From assembly GCA_905221605.1 (NCBI GenBank), contig CAJNDS010002750.1:64001-124000 (forward strand): 60,000 nucleotides of DNA, read 5' to 3'. A program made the position numbers and the translations under genes. Under the pieces are notes generated by a model. It was given only the letters and a program-made list of their open reading frames with translations. It ran no database searches and was not told the DNA's origin. Below are positions 38,301 through 50,644 of this stretch, piece after piece. The first letter of the stretch is position 1. The number at the start of each line of letters is the position of its first letter. Source of the stretch: Symbiodinium natans (Eukaryota; Sar; Dinophyceae; Suessiales; Symbiodiniaceae).

Positions 38301-40860
38301 CGTCGATGCGGCCGCCTGGAGAACGCGAGTTCATGGAGAGCTGGCTGTACTGGCTGTGTCTCGACTCCTGACATGCGCAAAGTCCTTCAACAAGACCATT
38401 TAGGTGTCATGGCCATACATTGCCATCATTGTCTGTCATTGGCATGTCCAACACAATGCGCGCATCAACCAAACACGCAGACCATTGCCGAATCAGGCAA
38501 GGAACTGCCGAGTTTGCCGCATGCCATGCAAAAAGCAAAATAAATACCCTGATCGTATGGCAAAGCCTTGGAGCAGGTGCAGCTGCAGCAGGGCTTCACC
38601 GACTGCTGGAAGATCTTACTCGCTCGCCACACCACCCGCTCCTCGTTGCTCATGAAGCTGATCTGCTTCAGCATGGCACTGTCATCCAAGCCAGCATTTA
38701 GATCCACGTCGTGCCAATTGGTTCCTGCAAGTCAAGCTGGCGTGGCGGCTTGATTCAACAAAGAGCGACACAGCGCGACAGCATGTGCTGTAGGCGATTG
38801 CGCAGTCCTGCCAGACCTACAGCTGGTGCATTGCCGTCTTCCTTGCTGCGGCAAGCACTGGGCATGATCAATAGTATGTTTAGCATGACCGACATGTTAA
38901 GCAATTATTGCATGGTGCCATCAGAGCCCGTGCTGCCACGCACATTTTGCAAGTGCTAAAGGCCCCACGAGCACCTGAGGGCCTGAACCCCAACATAAAC
39001 TTCTAAAACGCGAAACGCCCTCCAGCACTCCAAGACTCTGAAGACCACTTCAAGCCTCTTGGGTCCTGAAACGCGCGCAGCGCCTAGGCCGGAGCGTCGC
39101 GGGCACGCGGAAACACCGAGAGGGTCATCGAATCAACTTCACATGGTGTCTAGGCGAGGGCGCCCGGGCCCACAGGAGTCACCAAGGGGGTCGCCGATTT
39201 CGAGGCCCCGTGTGGGTGAGCCGCTGCGTCAAAGCGATCTAATGCTGTTCTCCTCCGTGTCTGGCTCGGGTACACTCTGGGCGGAGCATCGAATGCGGAG
39301 AGGGGGTCCGTCGCCAGACAGAATTTCGCGACACTTTCACGCCAAGGGCAAGTGGCAACAAAGAGCAGTAGATCCTCCCAGTGAGAACAAAACGAAGATG
39401 ATTAGCCAAAAACTGAACCTTCCAAGATCAATTCGTTCTCAGTATTGGACGAATTCCCCTCTCGACAAACTCTTGACCAGCAGATATCTAGCAGGCTTGG
39501 CTGCGAATTGGAGCGATATGAGACTTTCCACAGGTTCTCAGCCGAGAATCTTGGCCGGAAGCTTCTTCAGCTTCAGCAGCTTGCGGGACAGAAGCAGATG
39601 CTTCGCCTGGCCAGAAGAAGAATGGCAAGATTGGACTGCGTAATACTGCGTATGACTGCGTATCAGAGGGCACTCCCTGCGTGTTCTCGGAAAGCGTGCC
39701 TGAACTTGCTGACGGTGCAGGTAGAGGCGCCGCTTTCAAGCTTGCCTGCAGCTTGCACAGCATTTCGACAGCTTCAACGGAAGAACAAGCCGTTCGCCCG
39801 ATAATTACATGCTGGAATGAATGCGCCACACCCCCACTGGGTCCTAGTGAGGCCGGCGGGGACGGGGGGAGGGAGGAGGGTATAGCAATAAGGATTCCGC
39901 GCATTCCTTCAAACGACATCTCACTGCACAATACACATGTGAATTGCTGGCCATCTTTTACATACCCTGGCCTAAGCTCGTTCGCAGCGTGGTCTGCTCC
40001 CGGAGCAACCACAAGCTTGGTCAATCATACATGTCTGCTGTTCCCAACAGACCTGTTCTTGCCAACACTGGTTCGCTCAAATTTCGGCATTCAAAACTTA
40101 AGGCTTCTAATGGGCCGTTGATTAAGTCCTTCAGGTTCAAGTCGTTCAGCTAACTATATTGCCATAGGATGCCCAGTGTATTGGAAAATCTGCCTGCTCT
40201 GATTCTGTTCAGGCAAAGAGCCCTGTCGGATTAAAGCTTATTGTCACCAATGTCGCCTGGATCTCCAGGGTTGACCCCTTCCGCAGCAACATTTTGTCCT
40301 GCTTTTTACAGACTGCAACCGTATGACTTCAGAAATAAAATGGTTTGAATATGACTAAACACGAGTCTACCGGAAGAAGAGACCCTAATATGTCGCCTCC
40401 TTCATCCATTGCATCACTGCTTGTTGTTTGAGAAGTGCACCATACCGACAGGTGAAAATCAAAGTGCACTGCGCCATCATGTATCAATGTATCATGATGT
40501 CGGCCTTCTTGCCGGGCACGTCTTGCGAAAGCAGGGCTAGCTCCTCGTTCCAAGTGGGCAATCAAAGCGCTTCGGACATGCAGTGGCCAACAGCTGGGAC
40601 ACTGCTCAAGCGCAGCAGTTGTAGACTACAAAGCCGCAGTGCAAAAATGTGCAAAACGTCAGCGGTCCTGAGAGGCGCGGTTCACAGAGCTTAACAGCAG
40701 CTTCAAGGCATCCTCTGTTGGCAGCTCCACTAAATCCTGAGCCACTCAATCACTGCCAGTGACTCGCGCTTGTTATCGCTTCGTGACTCTGGTGTCGGGC
40801 GTTTCGGAAAGGCGGCTTACACATCTACGTGTGTGCTGAGGTGGGAGCGCGCCGCTTATG
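35380..40860. other. Unassigned region with scattered exon-like stretches
   Basis: No family recognised. Minus-strand stretches with coding character: 35800-35660 (IFSYSVDKFYAEETAQCCTF), about 35570-35450 (RMGPMMGLGVSGSIAFSFAW), 36640-36530 (LQHQIMDCGDASGKSCCWSL), 37112-37065 (GSLAADSDGLLDLDHL, faintly EF-hand-like), 37760-37580 (MNMDSWVATASKDDDLPVFG), 38700-38590 (DSAMLKQISFMSNEERVVWR). A plus-strand stretch at 39465-39640 (LGRKLLQLQQLAGQKQMLRL) looks helical. 10-bp repeats lie at 36678-36702 and 39645-39673. Confidence 0.3.
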
Positions 40861-41171
40861 ACAAGTTAGTTGGTCGGTTCTGGGTCCAGATGTGCTGTGG
40901 CGGAAGATGCCACGGCACATCAGCATGCAGGGCGCAAGCACGCATTGCACCGCGACATTTCCCCCGGCCTCCCAACACATTCCAACACGCAATTCGTTGA
41001 GTTGAATCTTGAGTTCTCGACACGTTACGATCCGTCCAATGTTTCCGACCCGAACCTCCCCCTTGGACTTCAGCGAAGGCCTGCCCCCTGCCCCGGCGTT
41101 TGTGCACACCACGCAGCAAGAGCTCAGTCTGTTGAGTCTACAGTGCTGCTCACCAAGGCATTGGATCGATT

Positions 41172-42021
41172 TTATGATCTCCTCCTCTTCTGCATCTTCT
41201 TGTTCTCAGCGGACAGCTCTAGCTCGCTCACTCTCTCGCTCATGCGCCTGTGTCGCAGCTGCCGATTGCCCCGCTGCAAGTGCATTTGCCGGCGCTGGGG
41301 TCGTGACCGCCTGCAACAGCAAGCCAGGTTTTCACGGCATACGGTGACACACAAGAAGCATTTTGCTGTCAGCGAAGAGGATACTGCAGGAGATGCCATG
41401 CCATTTCTCGTTCAGCATGAAGCAACTTTGCAGCAGCTTTGCAGAGGCTGCCTTGGCAAATGCATCTTCTGCGGATGGCTCCGCAGCAGGCCGTGGGAGC
41501 GCCACCTCCGTTTCCACCTTGAGGAACAAAAATGGCGTGGCAATGTCAAGGTGGGGGCAGCTGCATTTCAAAATTAACTAGCCAGACTCGATGCGGCCAG
41601 GCCTGCGTAGCGGCTCCCGACAGTCCTGGTGCCGGTGTATCGGGTGGCGGCTTTGGAGCAGCAGGAGGCTTTGGAATCCTGGCCACCTGCAACTTGCAGC
41701 AGCAAGCAAGGCTTTCGATGCAACACTGTGCCACATGGCGCTACAATGGCAAACACAAGCGTACATTGCAGGACACGTCTTGTCAGGGTGTCCAGCAGCC
41801 GTCACATAACGCTTGCAGAGTGAACTACTCTATAGCTGTACCTTTGAGGCAACACTGCCATGAGGCAACTTTGCAGACGCTGCCTTGGCAAATGCATTTT
41901 CTCCGGATGGCTCCTCCGCAGGCCGTGGGGGCACCACCTCTGATTCCACCTTGAGGCACCAAAATGGCATGGCAATGTCAAACCGGCGCCAATGCGGGTT
42001 TTACCAACAACACACATACAG

Positions 42022-42101
<80 letters not shown>

Positions 42102-42551
42102 ACAAAACACAAGCAACTCGATGCGGCCAGGCCTGCGTAGCGGCTCCCGACAGTCCTGGTGCCGGTGTATCGGGTGGCGGCTTTGGAGCAGCAGGAGGCT
42201 TTGGAATCCTGGCCACCTGCAACTTGCAGCAGCAAGCAAGGCTTTCGATGCAACACTGTGCCACATGGCGCTACAATGGCAAACACAAGCGTACATTGCA
42301 GGACACGTCTTGTCAGGGTGTCCAGCAGCCGTCACATAACGCTTGCAGAGTGAACTACTCTATAGCTGTACCTTTGAGGCAACACTGCCATGAGGCAACT
42401 TTGCAGACGCTGCCTTGGCAAATGCATTTTCTCCGGATGGCTCCTCCGCAGGCCGTGGGGGCACCACCTCTGATTCCACCTTGAGGCACCAAAATGGCAT
42501 GGCAATGTCAAACCGGCGCCAATGCGGGTTTTACCAACAACACACATACAG

Positions 42552-42631
<80 letters not shown>

Positions 42632-43551
42632 ACAAAACACAAGCAACTCGATGCGGCCAGGCCTGCGTAGCGGCTCCCGACAGTCCTGGTGCCGGTGTAT
42701 CGGGTGGCGGCTTTGGAGCAGCAGGAGGCTTTGGAATCCTGGCCACCTGCAACTTGCAGCAGCAAGCAAGGCTTTCGATGCAACACTGTGCCACATGGCG
42801 CTACAATGGCAAACACAAGCGTACATTGCAGGACACGTCTTGTCAGGGTGTCCAGCAGCCGTCACATAACGCTTGCAGAGTGAACTACTCTATAGCTGTA
42901 CCTTTGAGGCAACACTGCCATGAGGCAACTTTGCAGACGCTGCCTTGGCAAATGCATTTTCTGCGGATGGCTCCTCCGCAGGCCGTGGGGGCACCACCTC
43001 TGATTCCACCTTGAGGCACAAAAATGGCATGGCAATGTCAAACCGGCGCCAATGCGGGTTTTACCAACAACACACATACAGACAGACACACACACACACA
43101 CACACAAAACAAGCAACTCGATGCGGCCAGGCCTGCGTAGCGGCTCCCGACAGTCCTGGTGCCGGTGTATCGGGTGGCGGCTTTGGAGCAGCAGGAGGCT
43201 TTGGAATCCTGGCCACCTGCAACTTGCAGCAGCAAGCAAGGCTTTCGATGCAACACTGTGCCACATGGCGCTACAATGGCAAACACAAGCGTACATTGCA
43301 GGACACGTCTTGTCAGGGTGTCCAGCAGCCGTCACATAACGCTTGCAGAGTGAACTACTCTATAGCTGTACCTTTGAGGCAACACTGCCATGAGGCAACT
43401 TTGCAGAAGCTGCCTTGGCAAATGCATTTTCTGCGGATGGCTCCTCCGCAGGCCGTGGGGGCACCACCTCTGATTCCACCTTGAGGCAAAAAAATGGCAT
43501 GGCAATGTCAAACCGGCGCCAATGCGGGTTTTACCAACAACACACATACAG

Positions 43552-43583
<32 letters not shown>

Positions 43584-44810
43584 CAAGCAACTCGATGCGG
43601 CCAGGCCTGCGTAGCGGCTCCCGACAGTCCTGGTGCCGGTGTATCGGGTGGTGGCTTTGGAGCAGCAGGAGGCTTTGGAATCCGGGCCACCTGCAACTTG
43701 CAGCAGCAAGCAAGGCTTTCGATGCAACACTGTGCCACATGGCGCTACAATGGCAAACACAAGCGTACATTGCAGGACACGTCTTGTCAGGGTGTCCAGC
43801 AGCCGTCACATAGCCCGCTTCAGAGTGAACTACTCTATAGCTGTACCTTTGAGGCAACACTGCCATGAGGCAACTTTGCAGACGCTGCCTTGGCAAATGC
43901 ATTTTCTGCGGATGGCTCCTCCGCAGGCCGTGGGGGCACCACCTCTGATTCCACCTTGAGGCACAAAAATGGCATGGCAATGTCAAACCGGCGCCAATGC
44001 GGGTTTTACCAACAACACACATACACACACACACACACACACACAAAACAAGCAACTCGATGCGGCCAGGCCTGCGTAGGGGCCCCCGACAGTCCTGGTG
44101 CCGGTGTATCGGGTGGTGGCTTTGGAGCAGCAGGAGGCTTTGGAATCCTGGCCACCTGCAACTTGCAGCAGCAAGCAAGGCTTTCGATGCAACACTGTGC
44201 CACATGGCGCTACAATGGCAAACACAAGCGTGCGATGCAGTACACGTCTTGTCAGGGTGTACAGCAGCCGTCACATAACGCTTGCAGAGTGAACTACTCT
44301 ATACCTGTACCTTTGAGGCAACACTGCCATGAGGCAACTTTGCAGACGCTGCCTTGGCAAATGCATTTTCTGCGGATGGCTCCTCCGCAGGCCGTGGGAG
44401 CACCACGTCTGATTCCACCTTGAGGCACAAAAAAATAGCATGACACTGTCAAGGTGGGGGCGGCTGCATTGAAACATTAACTAGCCAGACACATACACAC
44501 AAGCACACATACACACAACACAAACAACTCGATGCGGCCAGGCCTGTGTCGCGGCTCCCGACAGCCCTGGTGCCGGTGCGTCGGGTGGCGCCGTTGGAGC
44601 AGGAGGCTCTGGAGTCCTGCTCACCTTCAATTTGTAGCCAGGCTTTTGTGTCAAGGCAGGATGAAGCCTCATGGGTCAACGAACTACTTTTCTGCGACAG
44701 CTAGCTGGACCCCCAAGACAGAAGTAGCATCAGGACACGCTTTGTGGAAGCGACCTTGGCAACCTCTGCTTCCGTAGCAGAGGCTGGGGAAATACCATTT
44801 TCAAAGCTTT
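41172..44810 (-). CDS. Tandemly duplicated exon pairs of a Pro/Ala/Glu-rich protein
   Basis: On the minus strand, two phase-0 exons alternate. Exon B (108 bp, e.g. 41949-41842) reads VESEVVPPRPAEEPSGENAF, then AKAASAKLPHGSVASK. Exon A (84 bp, e.g. 41686-41603) reads VARIPKPPAAPKPPPDTPAP, then GLSGAATQ. B has acceptor CAAG|G and donor AAAG|GT; A has acceptor GCAG|G and donor GCAG|GC. Six near-identical A and six near-identical B copies lie between 41603 and 44425. Diverged copies flank them: A at about 44635-44555 and a B-like remnant at about 44800-44740 on the 5' side; B at about 41550-41438 and A at about 41307-41250 (ending GQSAAATQ) on the 3' side. The last exon may end at 41172 (LSAENKKMQKRRRS, basic tail). 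Each pair adds 64 residues without a frame change. Function unknown; the sequence looks disordered. Confidence 0.7.
41587..44530. repeat. Tandem repeat array, six units of 465-530 bp
   Basis: The landmark CTCGATGCGGCCAGG recurs at 41587, 42117, 42647, 43117, 43591, 44056 and, diverged, 44528. Spacings are 530, 530, 470, 474, 465 and 472. The length differences come mostly from the (CA)n tract in each unit (about 80-90 bp in the first two, about 20-30 bp in the others). The unit starting 41587 and the one starting 42117 look identical, including the CA tract. Confidence 0.95.
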
Positions 44811-44829
44811 CATGCAGCAAACATCAGCG

Positions 44830-46150
44830 AATCTGGCGAGGCCAGGCAATCAATTCTCTACGAGTAGGGTATGGGACACTACGACTGAACGCTAGATCAC
44901 CCACAAGATTTCTGGACTGTCGTGGCCCTGCGGGGCCTGGAGGTTTCAGGATCTGAGAAATGCTACAAAATCCTTTCATGTTTCTCAGGCGAGACAACTA
45001 TTCAAAAGCCTCCTGAAATCTCATGGGAAGACGCCATTCAGCAGCCTAGCTTTTTTTCCGGGGGTGGGTGGGGGGGCGGAGTGGGCAATCAGCATGGCAC
45101 GTCGGGACTCTCGGGCTGTATTGGCATGATGTCCCACACCTTCTTTTCAGCTGAGACGGTGCTTTGGCTTCTGCGGTTTGCGCCTCTTGAACAGCATCAG
45201 GCCCTGGCGGCGCAGTGATTTCAGGCCTTAGCGGAGGGCACCTACATCCTTATACCAGTCCTCAACTCGAACCTTCAAGGGACCAAGGTAAGGTCGGAGA
45301 AAGCTGAGCTGAAGCAGAAAACAGCAGAAGCAGAACAGAGCTCACACCCGGGTCACACCCCATCGAGAGATGTTGGAAGGATCAGACTGATCAGATGATC
45401 AGACCCGACAGCTCAGGAAGAGACCCGCAAGAACTCGATGTCGTGGGAACTGCCACGAGCCCCTGCACTCACAAGGTCCGCCAGCTACATGTTGATCGAT
45501 GTGGAACATCGGTGATATTCAGCCTTCAGGCCACCTGCCCTTGATATCTTCGAGAAGCCGGATATCTTCGGGGCGCATACTAATCCACCGAGGCCCCCTG
45601 GCAGCATTTGGGGGAAAAAAGCCACGTCACCACCGGCACTGGTTTTCGGCTCAGAAGCCCATGGTCCCCGCTCCTGCGCCCGCCGTTTGCAGGATCTCCT
45701 CGTGGACCAACCCAACGAACCACCTATGGCCTATGGCCTCGGACTCCCCATCTCTCGATGTTCTTGGACCTTCCTGACCCTACGCCTGCCCAATCGCCAG
45801 TGGACCCCGCAGACTTTGGGCCGATGACACCCTGGTCGGCACATGGACCTCCATGGACGGACCCCTTCATGTATCTCACGTCACCCCGTTTCACCCCCAT
45901 GGACTGTGGTCGACCCCTTATGACCATCTGCACCTGGCCAGACCGAGGCGGCACCTTTGAGTTCATCGTATAAGAGTAGGTGTTCTGCGTTGCCCAGTTA
46001 GAATATCGATTTTAATCCGAAAGACAACATCTCAGGGTGGTATGTGAACATCCACGAGTCCATGCAATCTGTCTATGCTCATGAAAGCTTATTTGGAGTC
46101 TTCGCGCAACATACCCTCGATATTCATGCTCTAGTCTAAGTCGGGGCATC
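44830..46150. other. Region between array and 5' exons; GC-rich open stretch
   Basis: 45500-45970 is open on both strands over long frames (GC-rich, few stops), so openness means little. No domain recognised. A G-rich tract lies at 45059-45079. Confidence 0.3.
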
Positions 46151-46159
46151 CGCATTGGC

Positions 46160-46560
46160 CTCCGCCGCTTCACCCGCCGCCGTGCCCACATTAGCAACAG
46201 AGGCTTCAGCCTGGTGCAGTGCCAGGTTCTGCACAGGTGGTGTGAACCTTTTTCAAAGTGTTTCGCTAGCGAAGCTGAACCGGACATTTCGGAGCTTTGC
46301 AACTTTCGTGATGAACACAAGCACACTGCTCACTCCAAAGAGCTTCATCCTCTGCTTCCACTGCGTTTGACTCCTTCTCAGTCGCCTCCACTTGGCCACG
46401 TGCTTCTGCCGCCTGCACGCAAAGCGGGTCCGGAAACGAGAAGGCTAAGATTGATACGAGCTACAACTGGTATCTTTGCTTTTTCTAGGAGACTTGGCTG
46501 CAGCGACAGGCGCATTGCACTCGAAGTCACTCTTCAGACTTACAGCGGTCCTTAGCTTAG
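46160..46560 (-). CDS. Further Ala/Glu-rich exons, likely same repeat-protein gene
   Basis: 46210-46160 is a 51-bp phase-0 exon (AEASVANVGTAAGEAAE) with CAG|G acceptor and GAG|GC donor. From 46412 down to about 46335 the minus strand reads AAEARGQVEATEKESNAVEA, then EDEALW after GCAG|G. About 46535-46475 reads LKSDFECNAPVAAAKSPRKS. Composition, phase and splice style match both the exon array downstream and the long acidic exon upstream, which is why I link them; no transcript proves it. Confidence 0.5.
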
Positions 46561-46569
46561 CTTGTGATA

Positions 46570-49500
46570 CATGCCATCTGTGAAGTTGGCTCGGCAGAAG
46601 GCACTTCCTGTCATTGCGAGGCTCGCACAGTACGCTACTGTCTGCCATCGTCTGCCCACAGCTCCATTGCCCCATGGAATCACATGCGATCGCCATGTTG
46701 TGCTCCAAGGAGCTTCGTTTCAAGTCTTGGGTGCCTTGAGACATATAACTCACAGAGCCACAGCAAGACCCACCTCTGTAGCCAGGCTGGCAGGAGCCGT
46801 GTTGTTTCGTAGCAAACTGGCGCGGTGCTCCTGCAAGACTGTGACGGTAGGCGGCCCCCAGCTGTCGCTAGATTATTGCATTTCTAGCTCGACCGCACTG
46901 AAATGCAAAGAAGGTCAAACGGCTTCCTCAGGGGGAGAAGAGGCAAGGCTCGGCCGATGGGAATTCGTCGGCGAGGATAAGCGAGACGAAATGCTTCTTG
47001 CTGCCTGCATGCACCAACAACGGGGGGGGGGAAACTCTGCTGCCAGCCAGCAGGCCAAGACAAGCAAGAAGGAACATGCCACGAAACTAGACTCCCAGCA
47101 AGTGCATGGTTCCAAGCGCCCTCTTCACATGAACTGTCGTCAATACTGATTCTGCGCACGAGTGCACACAGGTGTCATGGTGCGTTCTCATCTTTCAACT
47201 TACGAAGCACCTGGCGGAGATCACCGGAGAAGCTCTTGAGAGCGTCCGCCAACATCCGGGTCGCCAACTCAGCAATTGATACAAACTACAAACATTAAAC
47301 CAGTTCTGTGCACGGATCGAAAAACACAGGGATACAATCCAATAGATGCGTGGACCGTATCAATTACAGTAACTGGCACCATGGAATCTGTGGCAATGGA
47401 GCCCCTCGACAGGCAAAAACCTCGGACAGAGACCTGACCTCGGTTGACAGAGCTTGTCTCACGGCCTGGACCGATACTTCACCGTCAACTTATGTCATAT
47501 GCCACACCGGGTGGATACCATTCAAGGCTCCAATACCGAGGAGTATGGGTACGAAAGTTTACTACCCTTAGGCCTTGTGGCTTGGGAGTGATCCTTTCAA
47601 TTAAGCTTCTACTGATCACACACTTCTGCTTAAGTTGAAAGCACAAGTCACCATTAGACCATGGGTCATGCCACACCTGTTCAAACCTCCTCACGAATGC
47701 AAAAGAAAGGGTTCTGAAACATGGCACGGTTCAGCTGCAGAGAATGCGAGACGCCGAGTGGAGGACAGCTTCTTCACACTACGCAATAGGCAATACAGTA
47801 GCCTTCGTTGTTGCTGCATTGTCCTGTGCACACACACATACATATATATGTTTATGTACTCACCCCCTTTCTTACTTATGTTCATTCCCTGCGAGAGACG
47901 CAATCGCATGCAAACCACATCAGCTGGGTCCCGTGACCACTCTGCCGCCCTGACATGTCCAACACACCACACTCAACAGCATCTACAAACAGCCGCTCTC
48001 AACATCTGGACCTATGCTGCCCATGCTCGATACTGACAGAAGTATCTGGGAAAACCAATGAACACCGCATGATACCACACCTCTCTGGAGGAGCTCGAAC
48101 TGCTTCCACTGCGGTCTCGATCGCGCGACTCGCTTGCCTGGAGCAGGCCCAAGGGCAAAACAACGTCGATAAAAGCGCAGAGCCTAGATGAACATACTTG
48201 GCTTTCTCCTCTTGCTTGGACTGAGGCTCGCCTGCAGGGAGGGAACGCTTGAGAGTCTGCTCCTGGCCTCAGCAACTTATGTGAGGCAGATGTGCTACCT
48301 AAATGCGATGTCATGAAGAGAAAGATCCTTCATTCTAGGAGCTTCATTGGTACCTGGGACTGACAAAATTCGCCTCGGCTTCCTCTCCTTCCCCCTAACC
48401 CAACCGAGCAGAATTTTGTGATGCCCCCCCCCGATCGCTTGGACCAGCTGCAAACCGAGTCGGAGCCTTCTAGAGAAAGAGCCCCCCTCCCCCCCCTCCC
48501 CCCCCGCGCGAACTTTGTGCCTGGCACGCCCACTGCGACCCCCCCGTGGGACGGGACCCCCCTGTAGGGCGCCTCCAGGCCGACGTCATCTCGACATGCT
48601 GCATGCTCCGGCTGCCGAGGCGGCGCGCGCCAGCAATTACATCAAGCAGAACGGCCGCAGCAATGGCCTGTTCGAGAAAATACCTGGCTGACACTAAGTC
48701 CGCAGCCTCCCATCTCTGCCGCGGATCCTGTGAATCCTACAGGGATGCAACAGATGCTGAGAAGCTGTTTGCTCCCAAGCTGAGCGCCAGGCAAGAATTA
48801 GTCAGGTCACAACGAAAAGGCAACATTCTCAGGAGAGGAGCTTATGAGAACTCAAGCTGCCAGCACAATTATTCCACCTGGAACCGCAAAGCCATCCTTG
48901 CACTGCTGCTTCATGACTTCGTGTGACCGAACTTGTCGTTGCTTGCATGGGACATGGCATGGCATAGTGACTTAGTGCCGCATACGACTGCAGGCATCTG
49001 CAGTCGGTGCTGGCCAACTGCTAGTATCATCTCCGAGCCCTTCCAGGGAATCTGATCCGAAAGCAATGCAAATGGGTAATTTATGGTAAGCTGAGTACAC
49101 TGAGCTTTTGATACATGACCAGGAATAAAGTTTTGTCGCTCTTGACAATACGACGTCTATGGGGACAGCGGAGTACCGCATGATGGTTTTGTCTGCGGAG
49201 GAATTAGTCCATCGGAACAACACTATACTACTACACTATACTATTTCGTTTGTTCCAGCCCAGGAAGGGTGCTCTTGGAGTGCAAGAGTCTAAGTGGGAG
49301 AGTTCTGTTTTTGTTTTTTGTTTTCTGCTGTTTTGTTGTAGCTTTCTATTCATGCATGAAGCCTAGAGTTGGAACTCTCCGAGAATTGGCCAGAGTTTGA
49401 GGAGTCCTGGGTTTTCGTTTCGGTTTGCCTATTTTGGTTCTTGTATTTGTTCATTAACCATTTCCTTTTGTGATTCTTTAGTCTTCGGTGCTTCGCAGCC

Positions 49501-50640
49501 TTTTCCCAAAGTTCTCGAAACTTGAGAGCAGGGCGAACGAAAGCTAGGGCGCAGGTGTGAAGACCGCGCTGCTCAGTCATGTAGACAAGCCCTGAAATGA
49601 TAAGTAACAATGCTGACCTAAGGAGGGGGGGGGGGGGGGGAACCCCCCCCCCCCCACCTTATCGGGAACATGGGGCCCCCCCCCCTTGGGTCCGCCAGCC
49701 TCCAAGGATTTCTTGTGTGGTCACCCCCAGAGGGGGGGGGGGCCCCCATGGCAGCTTAAACCTCCGATATATCGGAGATTAAGGCCCCTGAGTGCTGTTT
49801 GACCCAAGAACAAACTGGAACTCCCGCAAGCTCCTAAAGAGCTAGCTTTCGTGAAAAGGAAATTACCAAACACCAGAACCAGAAGAAGCAAACAAAAATC
49901 GAAAGATGAAAAAACAATAAAACATCAAACAAAGCAGAAAACAAACCAAATCGGAACTCGCCGAAAACATGGCAGTGTTGTTCTTGGTTCATGTAGTTGT
50001 TGTTGTTGATGTTTTCGGTAATATCATTCAATCGAACATTTTGGGAAATGGGCGCCATCGAAGGGAAGAAGAACATCGAAAGCTAATGCTATATAATAAT
50101 GGCTTTAGTGTGTATAGGGTCAGCTGCGCCGGATACCTCTGGGATGAACTGCCTTGTCAAAGAGCAGAGCATTCGGAGCGGTCCTCCGTGGTCGAATGTG
50201 CCGATGCCAGCATGGGTGCGCCGGGCGCGGGCAAAAGCCGGCGACTCGGACCAGCCTCACCCGCTCGGACTGCGAACTGGGCACTGGTTGGGCGCGGCGG
50301 TTGCCAAGATGAAGACGACGAGGACTTCTGCGCTGACGGTACCACTGAGGGTGCAGAACTAGGCCGTGCAGCTAGCTTCCTCAGGCCACCTCGGCCAGCG
50401 TTGGAAGCAGCAAGTAAAAAACAAGACGCAGCGAATGACTGAACTGACTAAGTTCCTTGCCAGGGCTGACATCAGAATCCTCGAGCATGTCCAGTGGCGT
50501 CAAAGGCGTCTCGGCCCGTGTCGATGTCGATGCAGGTCGTGGCAGCGCCTGCAGCGCTCCAGGCATTTTCATCAGTGAGACAGGCAAAGTGGATGCTGCT
50601 TCATGTTGACTACATTCACGACATGCCCAAAAACCGTGCC
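46570..50640. other. Mostly intronic or spacer sequence with exon-like pieces
   Basis: Minus-strand stretches that may be exons: 47280-47205 (ELATRMLADALKSFSGDLRQ), 48225-48160 (GEPQSKQEEKAKYVHLGSAL), 48690-48600 (FLEQAIAAAVLLDVIAGARR). Low-complexity tracts: C-rich 48421-48550, G/C runs 49622-49745. The rest shows nothing I can support. Confidence 0.3.
49622..49745. repeat. Long G and C homopolymer blocks
   Basis: A G run of about 18, then C runs of about 12 and 9, then a G run; together they could fold as inverted repeats. Such tracts are error-prone in sequencing. Confidence 0.85.
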
Positions 50641-50644
50641 AGGC

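Noticed and set aside
40870-41577. 235-codon plus-strand frame
   Set aside because: It lies opposite diverged A and B exons of the minus-strand array and has no domain of its own.
42001-42120. Frames encoding runs of His-Thr or Cys-Val
   Set aside because: Simple translation of CA/GT microsatellites.
41587-44530. CRISPR-like regular repeat array
   Set aside because: Units are about 500 bp, with coding exons and CA tracts inside; there are no short repeats with unique spacers.
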